A DNA stretch of 64,000 nt from Candidatus Kurthia intestinigallinarum (lineage in GTDB: Bacteria > Bacillota > Bacilli > Bacillales_A > Planococcaceae), in the NCBI RefSeq assembly GCF_003991225.1, contig NZ_JTFC01000031.1, positions 496,001 through 560,000 on the forward strand. Reading direction: 5' to 3'. The notes below the pieces were generated by a model. It saw only the letters and a program-made list of their open reading frames with translations. It was not told the origin of the DNA and did not search any database. The position numbers and the translations under genes were made by a program. Shown one piece after another: positions 45,452 to 53,780 of this stretch; position 1 is the first letter of the stretch, and each line of letters starts with the position of its first letter.

Positions 45452-46286
45452 TCTTTATACAATTGGTGATGTCGCAAAATTAATGAATATTTCGATTTAC
45501 ACATTGCGTTATTACGATCAAATCGACTTATTTAAGCCTGCTTTCACAGACCCCAAAACGAATTATCGCTACTATGAAGATACACAGCTTTTTCAGCTTG
45601 ATTGGATTAAGTCACTACGTTCAATAGGAACGCCGCTTGAAAAAATCCATGAAACATATCAAATTTCAACCGCAGAACAGCTTCATTTCTTAGATGAGCA
45701 AGAGCAAGTCGTCAATGAGCAGCTAAGTGAGCTTACTGCCGTACAAAAAAATATCGCACAGGTACGTCAATATTTAACACAGCAGCTTGATGACCATCAG
45801 TTGAATGAGGTCTATGTGCTAGAGGCACCTGTTACACGTATTTTAGTAAAGCCACTGACGAAAAAAGGCATTAATCCTCGCGCTATTGAAAATAGCTCCT
45901 ATAGCGATATGAAACATTTTCTAGAAGAGCAGCATCTTGGCATTCATGGTGGATATGGTGGCATCTTTCCTTACCGTGCAGATTACGCGTCCGTTGAGGA
46001 GATGGATTACCATACATTATTCACGCCGCTTTTTAGCGACAAATGGGTAACAGAGATTGCAGAAGGAATGGACATCGGCAAAATTCCAGGTGGGCGCTAC
46101 GTTGCAATTCGTTTTGAATTCAGTCCATCCGCCTATGTAATAAACTATCAAAAACTATGTGCTTATATAGAAGAAAGGCATTTAAAGCCTAAAAGTATTT
46201 ACGAATTTTTCACGATGACACAGTATGCACCCGAAGCAAAATCCGTTTTCATTATCGAGCTACGTATTCGTTTAGATAAAGCATAA
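45438..46286 (+). CDS. MerR family multidrug-type regulator (BmrR-like)
   Basis: 282 aa with a TTG start (45438) inside the MFS gene end and GGTGAGG just upstream. The N-terminal MerR winged helix-turn-helix (YTIGDVAKLMNISIYTLRYYDQIDLF) is followed by a dimerisation coiled coil (about 80-120) and a C-terminal GyrI-like effector domain (about 125-282) of the BmrR type that binds drugs. It probably activates its own operon from the 19-base-spacer promoter. The ligand is unknown. Confidence 0.9.
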   Translation: MKKDNLYTIGDVAKLMNISIYTLRYYDQIDLFKPAFTDPKTNYRYYEDTQLFQLDWIKSLRSIGTPLEKIHETYQISTAEQLHFLDEQEQVVNEQLSELTAVQKNIAQVRQYLTQQLDDHQLNEVYVLEAPVTRILVKPLTKKGINPRAIENSSYSDMKHFLEEQHLGIHGGYGGIFPYRADYASVEEMDYHTLFTPLFSDKWVTEIAEGMDIGKIPGGRYVAIRFEFSPSAYVINYQKLCAYIEERHLKPKSIYEFFTMTQYAPEAKSVFIIELRIRLDKA

Positions 46287-46293
46287 CTGCATT

Positions 46294-46338
46294 AAAAAAG
46301 GTCGAAACCCCTTTAGAACGGGATTTCGGCCTTTTTAG
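46294..46338 (+). terminator. Terminator of the MFS-MerR operon
   Basis: AAAAAGG.CGAAA.CCC / GGG.TTTCG.CCTTTTT hairpin directly after the MerR stop. Confidence 0.9.
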
Positions 46339-46385
46339 CATAAAAAATAGGCAGCGTATGCTACGGTGCCTATCGTTTATCATCA

Positions 46386-46568
46386 TTAATCTAATTTATC
46401 GTAATCGTTTACATCATTTGTTGTATGGAATTGATAAAGATTTAGAAGTTGATCAAGTTTTTCGCTTAAGCGGATGGTTTCATCATTCAAAAATCCTTTT
46501 TCCAGGCCTGACTGAATCATTTTTTCACGAGTGATTTCTAATTTTCTTAAAAGCGTATCAGACATCAT
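46386..46568 (-). CDS. Spo0E family aspartyl-phosphate phosphatase
   Basis: 60 aa, two-helix Spo0E-like protein. The family signature around LSEKLDQLLNLYQ (residues about 34-46, S..LD..LN.Y) is present. Such proteins dephosphorylate Spo0A~P and delay sporulation. It is preceded by GGGAGGATG; the start may be Met1 or Met2. It is strong evidence that the organism is a spore former. Which Spo0E paralogue it is cannot be told. Confidence 0.88.
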   Translation of the reverse strand: MMSDTLLRKLEITREKMIQSGLEKGFLNDETIRLSEKLDQLLNLYQFHTTNDVNDYDKLD

Positions 46569-46677
46569 TTGTCCATCCTCCCTCTATATACTTCGTTAAA
46601 ATAGTTTACGTAACGTTCATTATTATACTATTATTTCCACATTTTCGGAGATGAAATTTACGACAAAATTCGACAAA

Positions 46678-46866
46678 TCAGCTTCTACCTTCAACAGAAT
46701 ACACATAAGAAACATTGCCACCCTGCTTGGCAATCCCTCTAAAATGTTTAAAATCTTCTCTTTTAATGACAATTTCTCTAATTTCATAGAATTCATTTTT
46801 ATCTACATCAATCGAAGCGATTTTGCCATTTTTCAAGTCATCTAGCATAGAATTATAATCCTTCAT
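46678..46866 (-). CDS. Small hypothetical protein, 62 aa
   Basis: 62 aa, no family recognised. AAGGAAG lies 9 bases before the ATG at 46866, so translation is plausible. The product is charged and soluble (MKDYNSMLDDLKNGKIASIDVDK...), with a predicted helix then strands (YEIREIVIKR, VSYVYSVEG). There is no membrane segment. It is divergent from the ykvS-like gene and convergent with nothing; about 110 bases separate it from the Spo0E gene downstream. Confidence 0.6.
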   Translation of the reverse strand: MKDYNSMLDDLKNGKIASIDVDKNEFYEIREIVIKREDFKHFRGIAKQGGNVSYVYSVEGRS

Positions 46867-46970
46867 TGTAAATTACTTCCTTTTTTGTTTTTTTTAATAG
46901 TTTTTATTTTACTTTTTCTAGAAATTCATGCACAATATTTACAATATTATTGCAAAGGGGGCTGTTGAAT

Positions 46971-47165
46971 ATGACAGAAAGAGTAGAACTGGGAAATATC
47001 ATTGAGTTTGGTGATGGCTTACAAGGTATTGTAGAAAAAGTAAATGAGAACTCTGTAATTGTTAATTTAACATATATGAGCAATTTTAGTAGCCTTGATT
47101 TAGAAGAGCGTACTGTAATCAATCATAAGCGCTATAAAGTCATTGCAGAGCACGCAGCTAAATAA
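46971..47165 (+). CDS. ykvS: YkvS family protein (DUF2187)
   Basis: 64 aa small KOW-like beta-barrel protein: EFGDGLQGIVEKVNENSVIVNLTYM and LEERTVINHKRYKVI match the YkvS/DUF2187 family of Bacillales. The function is unknown. The ATG at 46971 has GGGGG 9 bases before; an earlier TTG (46950) has no site. A terminator follows at 47209-47242, directly in front of the CPBP gene. Confidence 0.88.
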   Translation: MTERVELGNIIEFGDGLQGIVEKVNENSVIVNLTYMSNFSSLDLEERTVINHKRYKVIAEHAAK

Positions 47166-47208
47166 TTTCTTGCTATCGGTATCATTTAATCCTACAATAG
47201 CTGTAATG

Positions 47209-47242
47209 AAGTACCGTCCTTATGAGACGGTACTATTTTTTT
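47209..47242 (+). terminator. Terminator between ykvS and the CPBP gene
   Basis: AGTACCGTC / GACGGTACT hairpin (47210-47234) followed by ATTTTTTT. The ribosome site AGGAGG of the CPBP gene starts right after the T run, so read-through would place the hairpin next to the site and could limit translation. Confidence 0.85.
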
Positions 47243-47255
47243 AGGAGGACTTTAT

Positions 47256-47855
47256 ATGTTACGGCGCTATCATCTTGTTTTTATATTGTCATTGATTGCT
47301 GTTTTTGCACTAATGACAGTTAGCTTTCAAAATCCCGCACTCTTTTGGTTTACATATACGTTTTCAATGCTGTTATGTGTCGCATTTAGTAAAACGTTTT
47401 CGGAAGTTTTTGATGAGCTATCAACTGCTAACTATTTAGTATTAGGCATTCCAAGTGGTATTATCGGTTACTTTATTATTTTAGGGTTTTATCAACTTCT
47501 ACCCCATACTGCGGCGACAAACGTACAGACATTTCTTGTGACGTTTTCCCCACATTCTCTTTTTGAATATATTTTGCTTATTCTGATTATTGCTGTAGCT
47601 GAAGAGCTCTACTGGCGTGGCTTTGTTCAACAATACTTAAAACAGTTTATGCGTGATGTATTCGCTATTATTGTGGCTTCATTCGCATTTGCTATTCCAC
47701 TCGCAATCAATGGCTTTTATATGCCTAGTGTTGCCGCCTTCTTTAGTGGTATTGTAATCGGCTTTCTTTATGAACGCACTAAAAGTATGCCGGTCATTAT
47801 CATCATTCACATTGTGATGCTAACACTTCTTTTCTTATTATTACCACTATATTAA
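47256..47855 (+). CDS. CPBP family membrane protease homologue, motif 2 altered
   Basis: 199 aa with about six membrane helices. Motif 1 EELYWR (Glu116, Glu117, Arg121) of the CPBP/CAAX Abi family is present and a late His lies in IIIIHIVM. The usual second motif F-x3-H is not intact: the segment SFAFAIPLAIN has Leu149 where His is expected. It may be inactive or a divergent non-proteolytic member. The family processes prenylated or peptide substrates and in Gram-positives is often tied to bacteriocin immunity; no bacteriocin gene is seen nearby. Its ribosome site AGGAGG abuts a terminator. Confidence 0.8.
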   Translation: MLRRYHLVFILSLIAVFALMTVSFQNPALFWFTYTFSMLLCVAFSKTFSEVFDELSTANYLVLGIPSGIIGYFIILGFYQLLPHTAATNVQTFLVTFSPHSLFEYILLILIIAVAEELYWRGFVQQYLKQFMRDVFAIIVASFAFAIPLAINGFYMPSVAAFFSGIVIGFLYERTKSMPVIIIIHIVMLTLLFLLLPLY

Positions 47856-47920
47856 GATGCTAACCTACATCATTTTTACTATTTTATGGAATTTATTCAA
47901 CAGAATTTTATTTTCTACTT

Positions 47921-47961
47921 AAAAAGGAGAAATCGCATTTTATCGCGATTTCTCCTTTTTG
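47921..47961. terminator. Bidirectional terminator between the CPBP and MarR genes
   Basis: Perfect AAAAAGGAGAAATCGC / GCGATTTCTCCTTTTT stem separating two convergent genes; similar in sequence to the terminator at 464-502. Confidence 0.93.
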
Positions 47962-47974
47962 CTATCCATAAAAC

Positions 47975-48424
47975 TTAGTACGATAAATCTTTAATCGATA
48001 AGCCTAATTTTTTTAGCAATTGAATCGCTTGGTTTTTTTCCTCTTCATCAAGAGAGCTCACTAAATGATTTAGTTGCACTTCATGACGTGGGAAAAGTTC
48101 GGCCATAAAATCACTGCCCTTTTCTGAGATTTCTGCGTATGTGACGCGGCGATCATTTGGGCATGCAAGACGGTATAAAAAACCTCGCTTTTCAAGTTTA
48201 TCAATCACGTACGTAATCGAACCACTTGCTAATAAAATTTTATTGCCGATTTGCTGTAATGGTTGGCGGCCTTTATGGTAAAGCAACTCTAGTACCGCAA
48301 ATTCTGTTGGGTTTAAACCATTCTCTTGGAAAAACTGGTTTGTCACTTCATTGATTGCTTTATTTGCTCGTGACAGCACAATATATAATTTAAGAGATTG
48401 TTTGATTTCTTCTGAAGAAGTCAT
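47975..48424 (-). CDS. MarR family transcriptional regulator
   Basis: About 149 aa winged helix regulator: LNPTEFAVLELLYHKGRQPLQQIGNKI, then SGSITYVIDKLEKRGFLYR (recognition helix) and DRRVTYAEISEKG (wing). Such proteins sense phenolics or oxidants. AAAGGA lies 8 bases before the ATG at 48424; the ATG three codons upstream overlaps that site. It is divergent from the radical SAM gene, which may be a target, though no clear palindrome was found between them. Confidence 0.88.
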   Translation of the reverse strand: MTSSEEIKQSLKLYIVLSRANKAINEVTNQFFQENGLNPTEFAVLELLYHKGRQPLQQIGNKILLASGSITYVIDKLEKRGFLYRLACPNDRRVTYAEISEKGSDFMAELFPRHEVQLNHLVSSLDEEEKNQAIQLLKKLGLSIKDLSY

Positions 48425-48562
48425 TCGTATCATCCTTTATTTTTTCACATTAAATTTATTATAGCGATTATTAAATTGCTTTGTCAAAACGAGTTTGTAA
48501 CAATCCCCTATTGTTGATACACTAAGCATATCTCTCACACTAATTTAAAGGAGTTTCTACAA

Positions 48563-50299
48563 TTGAAAACTGTACTCGCAACATTGAATGCCAAATATAT
48601 TCATACGAATATTGCCATTCGTTATTTAAAAGCTTACGCTAGACCAGAATTTGACCCAGAGCTAGCTGAATATACGATTAAGGACCCTTCGTTTAATATC
48701 GTTTCAGATTTGTATCAAAAGAAGCCTGATATCGTCGGCTTCAGCTGTTATATTTGGAACATTGAAGAGACGATTCATGTAATCCGTATGCTACGCAAAG
48801 TAAGTCCACATACGAAAATTATCTTAGGCGGTCCTGAGGTGTCTTATGACGTTCATGATTGGTTACGCCGTTTAGATGGTCTAGTTGACTACATTTTAAT
48901 GGGTGAAGGCGAAATTTCATTCAAAAAATTACTACAACACTTACATGGCGAAATCTTACTTGAGGAAGTTCCAGGGGTTTGTTATTTAGAAGATGGTAAA
49001 GTAAAAATTCATGCTGCCGCGCCAAAAGCAGATTTACGTACAATGCCTAGTATTTATCGTTTTGACGAAGACAAACGCCATATCCCAGGTCGCGTTGCGT
49101 ATATTGAGACGAGTCGCGGATGTCCATTTAATTGCCAGTTTTGCCTTTCTTCTATTGAAGTAGGGGTTCGTTACTTTAACCGTGAAAATGTGAAGGCAGA
49201 TATTCGATATTTAATGGAAAATGGTGCACGTACGATTAAATTCGTCGACCGTACATTTAATATTAGCCGTAGTTATGCGATGGAAATGTTCCAATTTTTA
49301 ATTGATGAGCATAAGCCAGGGGTTGTTTTCCAATTTGAAATTACAGCAGACATTATGCGCCCTGAAGTCATTGAATTCTTAAACGCCAATGCGCCAGCTG
49401 GCCTATTCCGTTTTGAAATTGGTGTGCAATCAACAAATGATGAAACAAATGATCTCGTAAAACGTCGTCAAAACTTCGAGAAATTAAAGCGTACCGTGAC
49501 GATGGTTAAAGATGGTGGCAAAATCGATCAACATCTTGATTTAATTGCTGGTCTCCCTGAAGAAGACTATATGAGCTTCCGTAAAACCTTCAATGATGTC
49601 TTTGCCATGCGTCCAGAGGAATTACAGCTGGGCTTCTTGAAATTACTGCGTGGTACAGGTCTACGAATCGATGCCGAAAAATATGGTTACGACTATATCG
49701 ACCTAGCACCCTACGAAATTTTCTCAAACAATGTTCTCACATTTGATGAAATTTTACGCATTAAACAAACCGAAGATATTTTAGAGAAATATTGGAATGA
49801 CCATCGTATGAATCGTACAATCGAATATTTAGTAAAAGAAGTATTTGATTCACCATTCGATTTCTTCCAAGAATTCGGCACGTACTGGGATGAGCAGGGC
49901 TGGTCAAAAATAGGTCACCAACTAGAAGACCTATTTACCCGCCTATTAGGATTCCTCGAAAAACGTGGTGGTGTGGATACACGTATCGTCGAAAACTTTA
50001 TGCAGCTAGATTACTTCGATGCACAGCGCTTCTTCCCACGCAAGATTTGGTGGCAAAATGCACTCGCAAAAGAGGATGCTCGTCCACTTTACGACCAATT
50101 GCTACAAGCAGAAGATAAAGTACAGCGCTTTAACCTGTCTGAAAAAGATTTATTTAAACACACATTAATCGTGCCTTGTCACATTGATGTGGAGGCTGCA
50201 CATAATGGCGACTTTATTGCGAAGGAAAGTTACTTATTAACGTACTTCGAGCCATCAGGTAAAACGCACTTCCGCATGATTGAAAAACAATTAGGTTAA
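48563..50299 (+). CDS. B12-binding radical SAM protein (DUF4080 type)
   Basis: 578 aa. N-terminal cobalamin-binding Rossmann domain (about 1-135; GFSCYIWN and ILGGPEVS segments), then a radical SAM barrel with the cluster motif CPFNCQFC (Cys187, Cys191, Cys194), then a C-terminal helical DUF4080 region. It uses a TTG start after AAAGGAG. Cobalamin-dependent radical SAM enzymes perform methylations or rearrangements; the substrate of this widespread Bacillales protein is unknown. The gene stands alone and ends at a terminator shared with ktrD. Confidence 0.9.
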   Translation: MKTVLATLNAKYIHTNIAIRYLKAYARPEFDPELAEYTIKDPSFNIVSDLYQKKPDIVGFSCYIWNIEETIHVIRMLRKVSPHTKIILGGPEVSYDVHDWLRRLDGLVDYILMGEGEISFKKLLQHLHGEILLEEVPGVCYLEDGKVKIHAAAPKADLRTMPSIYRFDEDKRHIPGRVAYIETSRGCPFNCQFCLSSIEVGVRYFNRENVKADIRYLMENGARTIKFVDRTFNISRSYAMEMFQFLIDEHKPGVVFQFEITADIMRPEVIEFLNANAPAGLFRFEIGVQSTNDETNDLVKRRQNFEKLKRTVTMVKDGGKIDQHLDLIAGLPEEDYMSFRKTFNDVFAMRPEELQLGFLKLLRGTGLRIDAEKYGYDYIDLAPYEIFSNNVLTFDEILRIKQTEDILEKYWNDHRMNRTIEYLVKEVFDSPFDFFQEFGTYWDEQGWSKIGHQLEDLFTRLLGFLEKRGGVDTRIVENFMQLDYFDAQRFFPRKIWWQNALAKEDARPLYDQLLQAEDKVQRFNLSEKDLFKHTLIVPCHIDVEAAHNGDFIAKESYLLTYFEPSGKTHFRMIEKQLG

Positions 50300-50340
50300 A
50301 TAAAAAACAGGAACCCAGTTGGATTCCTGTTTTTTATTTA
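50297..50340. terminator. Bidirectional terminator between the radical SAM gene and ktrD
   Basis: A long stem TAAATAAAAAACAGGAA / TTCCTGTTTTTTATTTA (17 bp) with loop CCCAGTTGGA. It includes both convergent stop codons (TAA). Confidence 0.93.
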
Positions 50341-51696
50341 ACCAATAATCACACGCTCTTTTGGGTAATGGAATTTTGGTTTTTCTGATTTGCCTCCAAG
50401 TGAATACAAGAAGGAAATCAAGCCAACTCGTCCTATAAACATGAGTAACATAATAATGATTTTCCCAAAGGAGGACAGGTCTTCGGTCAGTCCGAGAGAC
50501 ATTCCACATGTACCGAACGCAGAAGTGATTTCAAAAACAATTTGAATCAAGGTTGCACTCTTTTCAGACAATGCAAGTATCATTGTTGAAATGAGCACCA
50601 TCATACACGCTAATAAAATAACGGCAAACGATCGATATACATCAATTAAATAAATTTCACGTTTGAAGATTTTAATATCTTCCTTACCACGCGCAAAGTT
50701 GTATAAAAATAATGCAGCAATCGCAAAAGTTGTCGTGCGAATACCACCACCTACTGAACTAGGAGAGGCCCCAATAAACATGAGGAAGCTTAAAAACATA
50801 TCCGTTGATTCATGGAATTGCGTAACATCTACCGTTGTCAAGCCAGCTGAGCGTGTCGAATTCGACTGAAACATTGCGGCAAATAAAGCCTCATGCCAAC
50901 TCATCCCTTTGAATGAATGGAATGATTCAATTAATAATACGACAAGTGTTCCCACTACAAATAGCACGCCATATGTAACCGTTGTGATTTTTGCAAATAA
51001 TGAAAAGCGGAACACCTCATTATGCTTACGCTTTAAAAATGCTTTTACTTCCACTAATACTGGAAAGCCAATCGCGCCAAGTGTAATTAAAATCATATGC
51101 ACAACTTGTACAAAATAATCATTACGAAACGGTGCCATCGATGTTCCTGTAATATCAAACCCACCATTTGTCGTCGCAGACACAGCACCAAAAATACCAT
51201 GTAGTAACGCTTGTCCAAATGTATCATGGTACGGAGTGAAATAAAAATAACATGTTAAAATTATCGCACCTACTGCTTCAATACTTAATAAAATTTTAAT
51301 AATTTCTTTAATTAAATGCACAACACCAGATAAATTATATTGATTGTGATCGACCATAATCAGCTGGCGCTCTCGCAAGCCAATTTTTTTCCCGACAACG
51401 AGCCATAAAAATGTACCCGCTGACATAATACCAATCGCGCCGAGTTGTAAAACAACGAGCAACATGATAATGCCAAATAATGAATACGTTTCAGAAACAT
51501 TAATCGTCGTGAGTCCGGTTACGCTAACCGCACTAACAGCTGTAAATAAGCTATCAAGCCAGGATACATGAACACCTGGCTTATGTACGCCCGGTAAACT
51601 CAATAGGATAAAGGAAACTGTCATCGCCGCAAAATAATATAAAACGATTACTTGGAAAGGTGTTGCACGTTTTTTTATCTTTTTTATACTTCCCAT
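50338..51696 (-). CDS. ktrD: Potassium uptake channel subunit KtrD (KtrB/TrkH family)
   Basis: About 452 aa with the fourfold M1-P-M2 layout of KtrB/TrkH: filter-type segments VSVTGLTT, SATTNGGFDITGT, STRSAGLTTVD and FGTCGMSLGLT, each with the expected glycine. It moves K+ (with Na+ coupling) across the membrane and needs a cytosolic RCK ring. The only RCK gene in the window is ktrC at 17793; the pair being unlinked matches the KtrCD system of B. subtilis rather than the linked KtrAB operon. The start at 51696 follows AAAGGA; a TTG six codons upstream lies within that site. Confidence 0.9.
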   Translation of the reverse strand: MGSIKKIKKRATPFQVIVLYYFAAMTVSFILLSLPGVHKPGVHVSWLDSLFTAVSAVSVTGLTTINVSETYSLFGIIMLLVVLQLGAIGIMSAGTFLWLVVGKKIGLRERQLIMVDHNQYNLSGVVHLIKEIIKILLSIEAVGAIILTCYFYFTPYHDTFGQALLHGIFGAVSATTNGGFDITGTSMAPFRNDYFVQVVHMILITLGAIGFPVLVEVKAFLKRKHNEVFRFSLFAKITTVTYGVLFVVGTLVVLLIESFHSFKGMSWHEALFAAMFQSNSTRSAGLTTVDVTQFHESTDMFLSFLMFIGASPSSVGGGIRTTTFAIAALFLYNFARGKEDIKIFKREIYLIDVYRSFAVILLACMMVLISTMILALSEKSATLIQIVFEITSAFGTCGMSLGLTEDLSSFGKIIIMLLMFIGRVGLISFLYSLGGKSEKPKFHYPKERVIIG

Positions 51697-51858
51697 AAAA
51701 TCGAGTCCTTTCAATTAGTTAACGTCATAATATCCTATTGTAGGAGAAAAGTTTGTAAAAAGATAGACTGTCTTATCCGAAAGAATTGTCAATATATTAT
51801 TCCCTATAGTTACATATACAACCATAAAAAAATACTAGAATAAAATGTATCGGTTCAT

Positions 51859-51891
51859 AAAAAAAAAGGAATCGCGCCCGCGCAATTCCTT
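51859..51891 (-). terminator. Terminator after the terC-like gene
   Basis: Minus-strand stem AAGGAAT.GCGC / GCGC.ATTCCTT followed by eight T, just after the stop of the TerC gene. Confidence 0.88.
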
Positions 51892-51916
51892 CTTCACTTA
51901 TGCTTATTATTTATTT

Positions 51917-52687
51917 TTAGTGTTGTTCTTTTTTCGCACTACGAACACCCATAATATAACCACCAACAGCTAATAACACAAGTACTGTCCAGAAGATAGC
52001 TTTCCATGTAAATGAATGTGGGAAATGCTCATCTAATACACCAATGTCTTTATGTGCTAATGTCATCACTGTTAATTTTACACCAACCCAACCTACGATT
52101 AAGAAAGCAGCTGTTTCAAGTTGTGGGTATTTTTGAAGTAATTTAACGAATGCTTGTGCAGCGAAACGCATAATGACAAGCCCGATAATACCACCTAAGA
52201 ACATAACGGTGAATTGACCACCATTAATACCGCCAATTTCCCACTCACCCCAATGAGGAAGTGTGACAGCTAATGCTACTGCTGCAAGCATTGAGTCAAT
52301 TGCGAATGCTAAATCGGCTGCTTCTACTTTTACAACCGTCATCCAGAAGCCAGAGCCTTTTTTCACTGACTTTCCTTCTTCATCTACATGCTCATCATCG
52401 TCATGCCCTTTCCGCAGATCATATAAATTCTTCGCGCTAATGAATAGTAGATACGCAGCACCGATTGCTTGTACCCACCATAATTCGACGATTAATGTAA
52501 TCATGAATAATGCAGCGAAACGCATAACGAATGCACCTAGTAAGCCGTAAAATAATGCTTTTTTCTGTTGTGCTGGTGGTAAGTGTTTTACCATTACAGC
52601 CATTACAACGGCGTTATCAGCTGCTAATAACCCTTCTAATGCAACTAGCACAAGTAGTACCCAACCATATTCCAATAATAGTTCCAT
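51917..52687 (-). CDS. ykoY: TerC family membrane protein, manganese exporter type (YkoY-like)
   Basis: About 256 aa with seven or so membrane helices. The TerC marks ALEGLLAADNAVVMAVM near the N-terminus and AIDSMLAAVALAV in the middle carry the conserved acidic residues. A histidine-rich acidic loop (DDDEHVDEEGKS, residues about 96-110) may handle metal. The ATG at 52687 follows GGAGGAG. A yybP-ykoY riboswitch and its terminator precede it, so expression should rise with manganese; TerC proteins of this type are linked to Mn2+ export and metallation of secreted enzymes. Confidence 0.9.
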   Translation of the reverse strand: MELLLEYGWVLLVLVALEGLLAADNAVVMAVMVKHLPPAQQKKALFYGLLGAFVMRFAALFMITLIVELWWVQAIGAAYLLFISAKNLYDLRKGHDDDEHVDEEGKSVKKGSGFWMTVVKVEAADLAFAIDSMLAAVALAVTLPHWGEWEIGGINGGQFTVMFLGGIIGLVIMRFAAQAFVKLLQKYPQLETAAFLIVGWVGVKLTVMTLAHKDIGVLDEHFPHSFTWKAIFWTVLVLLAVGGYIMGVRSAKKEQH

Positions 52688-52716
52688 TTGGATTTCTCCT
52701 CCTTTTTTGAACAAAC

Positions 52717-52753
52717 AAAAAGAGACCCATGCCTAAATAAAGGCAAAGGTCTC
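52717..52753 (-). terminator. Riboswitch expression-platform terminator
   Basis: GAGACC...GCCT pairs with AGGC...GGTCTC, followed by TTTTTG on the minus strand. The 5' arm (GAGACCTTTGCC) is also the 3' end of the aptamer, so metal binding can sequester it and prevent termination. Confidence 0.88.
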
Positions 52754-52868
52754 ACTTAGCAAAAAAGTTTTGCTCTTATAACCGATGATCTCTCTATAGA
52801 TCATGTACTGACGATTATAAGGATAGGAACACGTCCTATAGCTACTCCCCCTTGACCGAAGTCAAAAG
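52741..52868 (-). promoter_or_regulatory. yybP-ykoY manganese riboswitch
   Basis: On the minus strand the leader contains the conserved AAGGGGGAGTAGC near its 5' side and ends in GTGAGACCTTTGCC, the two best-conserved blocks of the yybP-ykoY family. Between them are helices, including GATCTATAGAGAGATC and TTATAATCG/CGGTTATAAG. The aptamer is followed by a terminator and the ykoY-type TerC gene, exactly the classic context. The known ligand of the family is Mn2+; the switch turns the gene on. Confidence 0.93.
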
Positions 52869-52892
52869 TTTATTCTGTTTGTTGTTACTGTT

Positions 52893-52922
52893 ATTATAAC
52901 AACATCTATTTCAAAAAGTAAA
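52893..52922 (-). promoter_or_regulatory. Promoter of the riboswitch-terC transcript
   Basis: Minus strand: TTTACT (52922-52917), 18 bases, TATAAT (52898-52893). The transcript would start about 20 bases before the aptamer. The region from 52923 to 53101 is very AT-rich and shows no other structure. Confidence 0.6.
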
Positions 52923-53101
52923 TAAAAAAATACCGCTTTTGAAAATTTACATTTTTTTCAATTAAATTAAGTCCCGATACTATATAATTGTAACCATTTA
53001 ACATATAAATACCTATCATCTAAAAACAATTATCATATTTTATTGATGTCATTACTAAATTTGTTATACTTAATTATAAGAAAATGATTCAGGAGGATTT
53101 T

Positions 53102-53764
53102 ATGAGTGACATCCCTTTATTAACAAAAAATATGGACATGACATTAGAATTTTTTTTCTCGCAAAAAACAAGTTTATTTGTCATAAGCGATTGTCATTAC
53201 AATCATTTTAAGGCGCAAGTATTTCACTATGCCCCTTTATTAACAACAATCGACTATGAAGCAATTAGCCATATTCAAACATGGGATATACTTCGAGATA
53301 CTTACTTCATGTTAATGATTCCAAAAGATCAATACTTTGAAGAACCACTTACTAGCATGATTTTTAATGTCCGCCACCTGATTTTAAAACATGTACGAGA
53401 AAACGTAATATTCCCAACAATATTTGAAGCCATTCAACAACAACCTTCACGTGCTTATATCGCAGCAATTTCCATAACACGCTATTTAACGTATTGGTTA
53501 AGCGATATTTTCAAAAACTCATCATTACCGAATGAAGTACTACAAAATGAAGCATTACGTAATATGGATATTCGTCCACTCTTTGAAGAAAAATATAGTG
53601 CAATCGAACCTGTGCCTTCTGCAATCACAAATCTACAGGGGCGTATGTTGCGAAAAATCATTCAGTATTCGAATACACATGAGGAAGCATTAACAGTTCA
53701 ATTACAGCAAGCTTTAGTAGATGCTCGTACACAATGGTCTATTTTTGAAAATCATCATGTTTAA
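53102..53764 (+). CDS. Unrecognised protein, 220 aa
   Basis: I do not recognise this protein. CAGGAGG lies 5 bases before the ATG at 53102. The product is soluble and helix-rich, with an aromatic, tyrosine- and phenylalanine-rich N-terminal half (KNMDMTLEFFFSQKTSLFVIS) and a C-terminal half rich in Gln, Asn and Arg. No metal, nucleotide or membrane motif is evident. It ends 16 bases before a TPR gene in the same direction and is probably co-transcribed with it, so they may work together. Its codon use looks like its neighbours; no sign of recent transfer. Confidence 0.8.
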   Translation: MSDIPLLTKNMDMTLEFFFSQKTSLFVISDCHYNHFKAQVFHYAPLLTTIDYEAISHIQTWDILRDTYFMLMIPKDQYFEEPLTSMIFNVRHLILKHVRENVIFPTIFEAIQQQPSRAYIAAISITRYLTYWLSDIFKNSSLPNEVLQNEALRNMDIRPLFEEKYSAIEPVPSAITNLQGRMLRKIIQYSNTHEEALTVQLQQALVDARTQWSIFENHHV

Positions 53765-53780
53765 AGAAAGTAGGGATTAT

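Noticed and set aside
47256-47855. Bacteriocin immunity locus
   Set aside because: Apart from the CPBP-like protein there is no precursor peptide, modification enzyme or exporter nearby.
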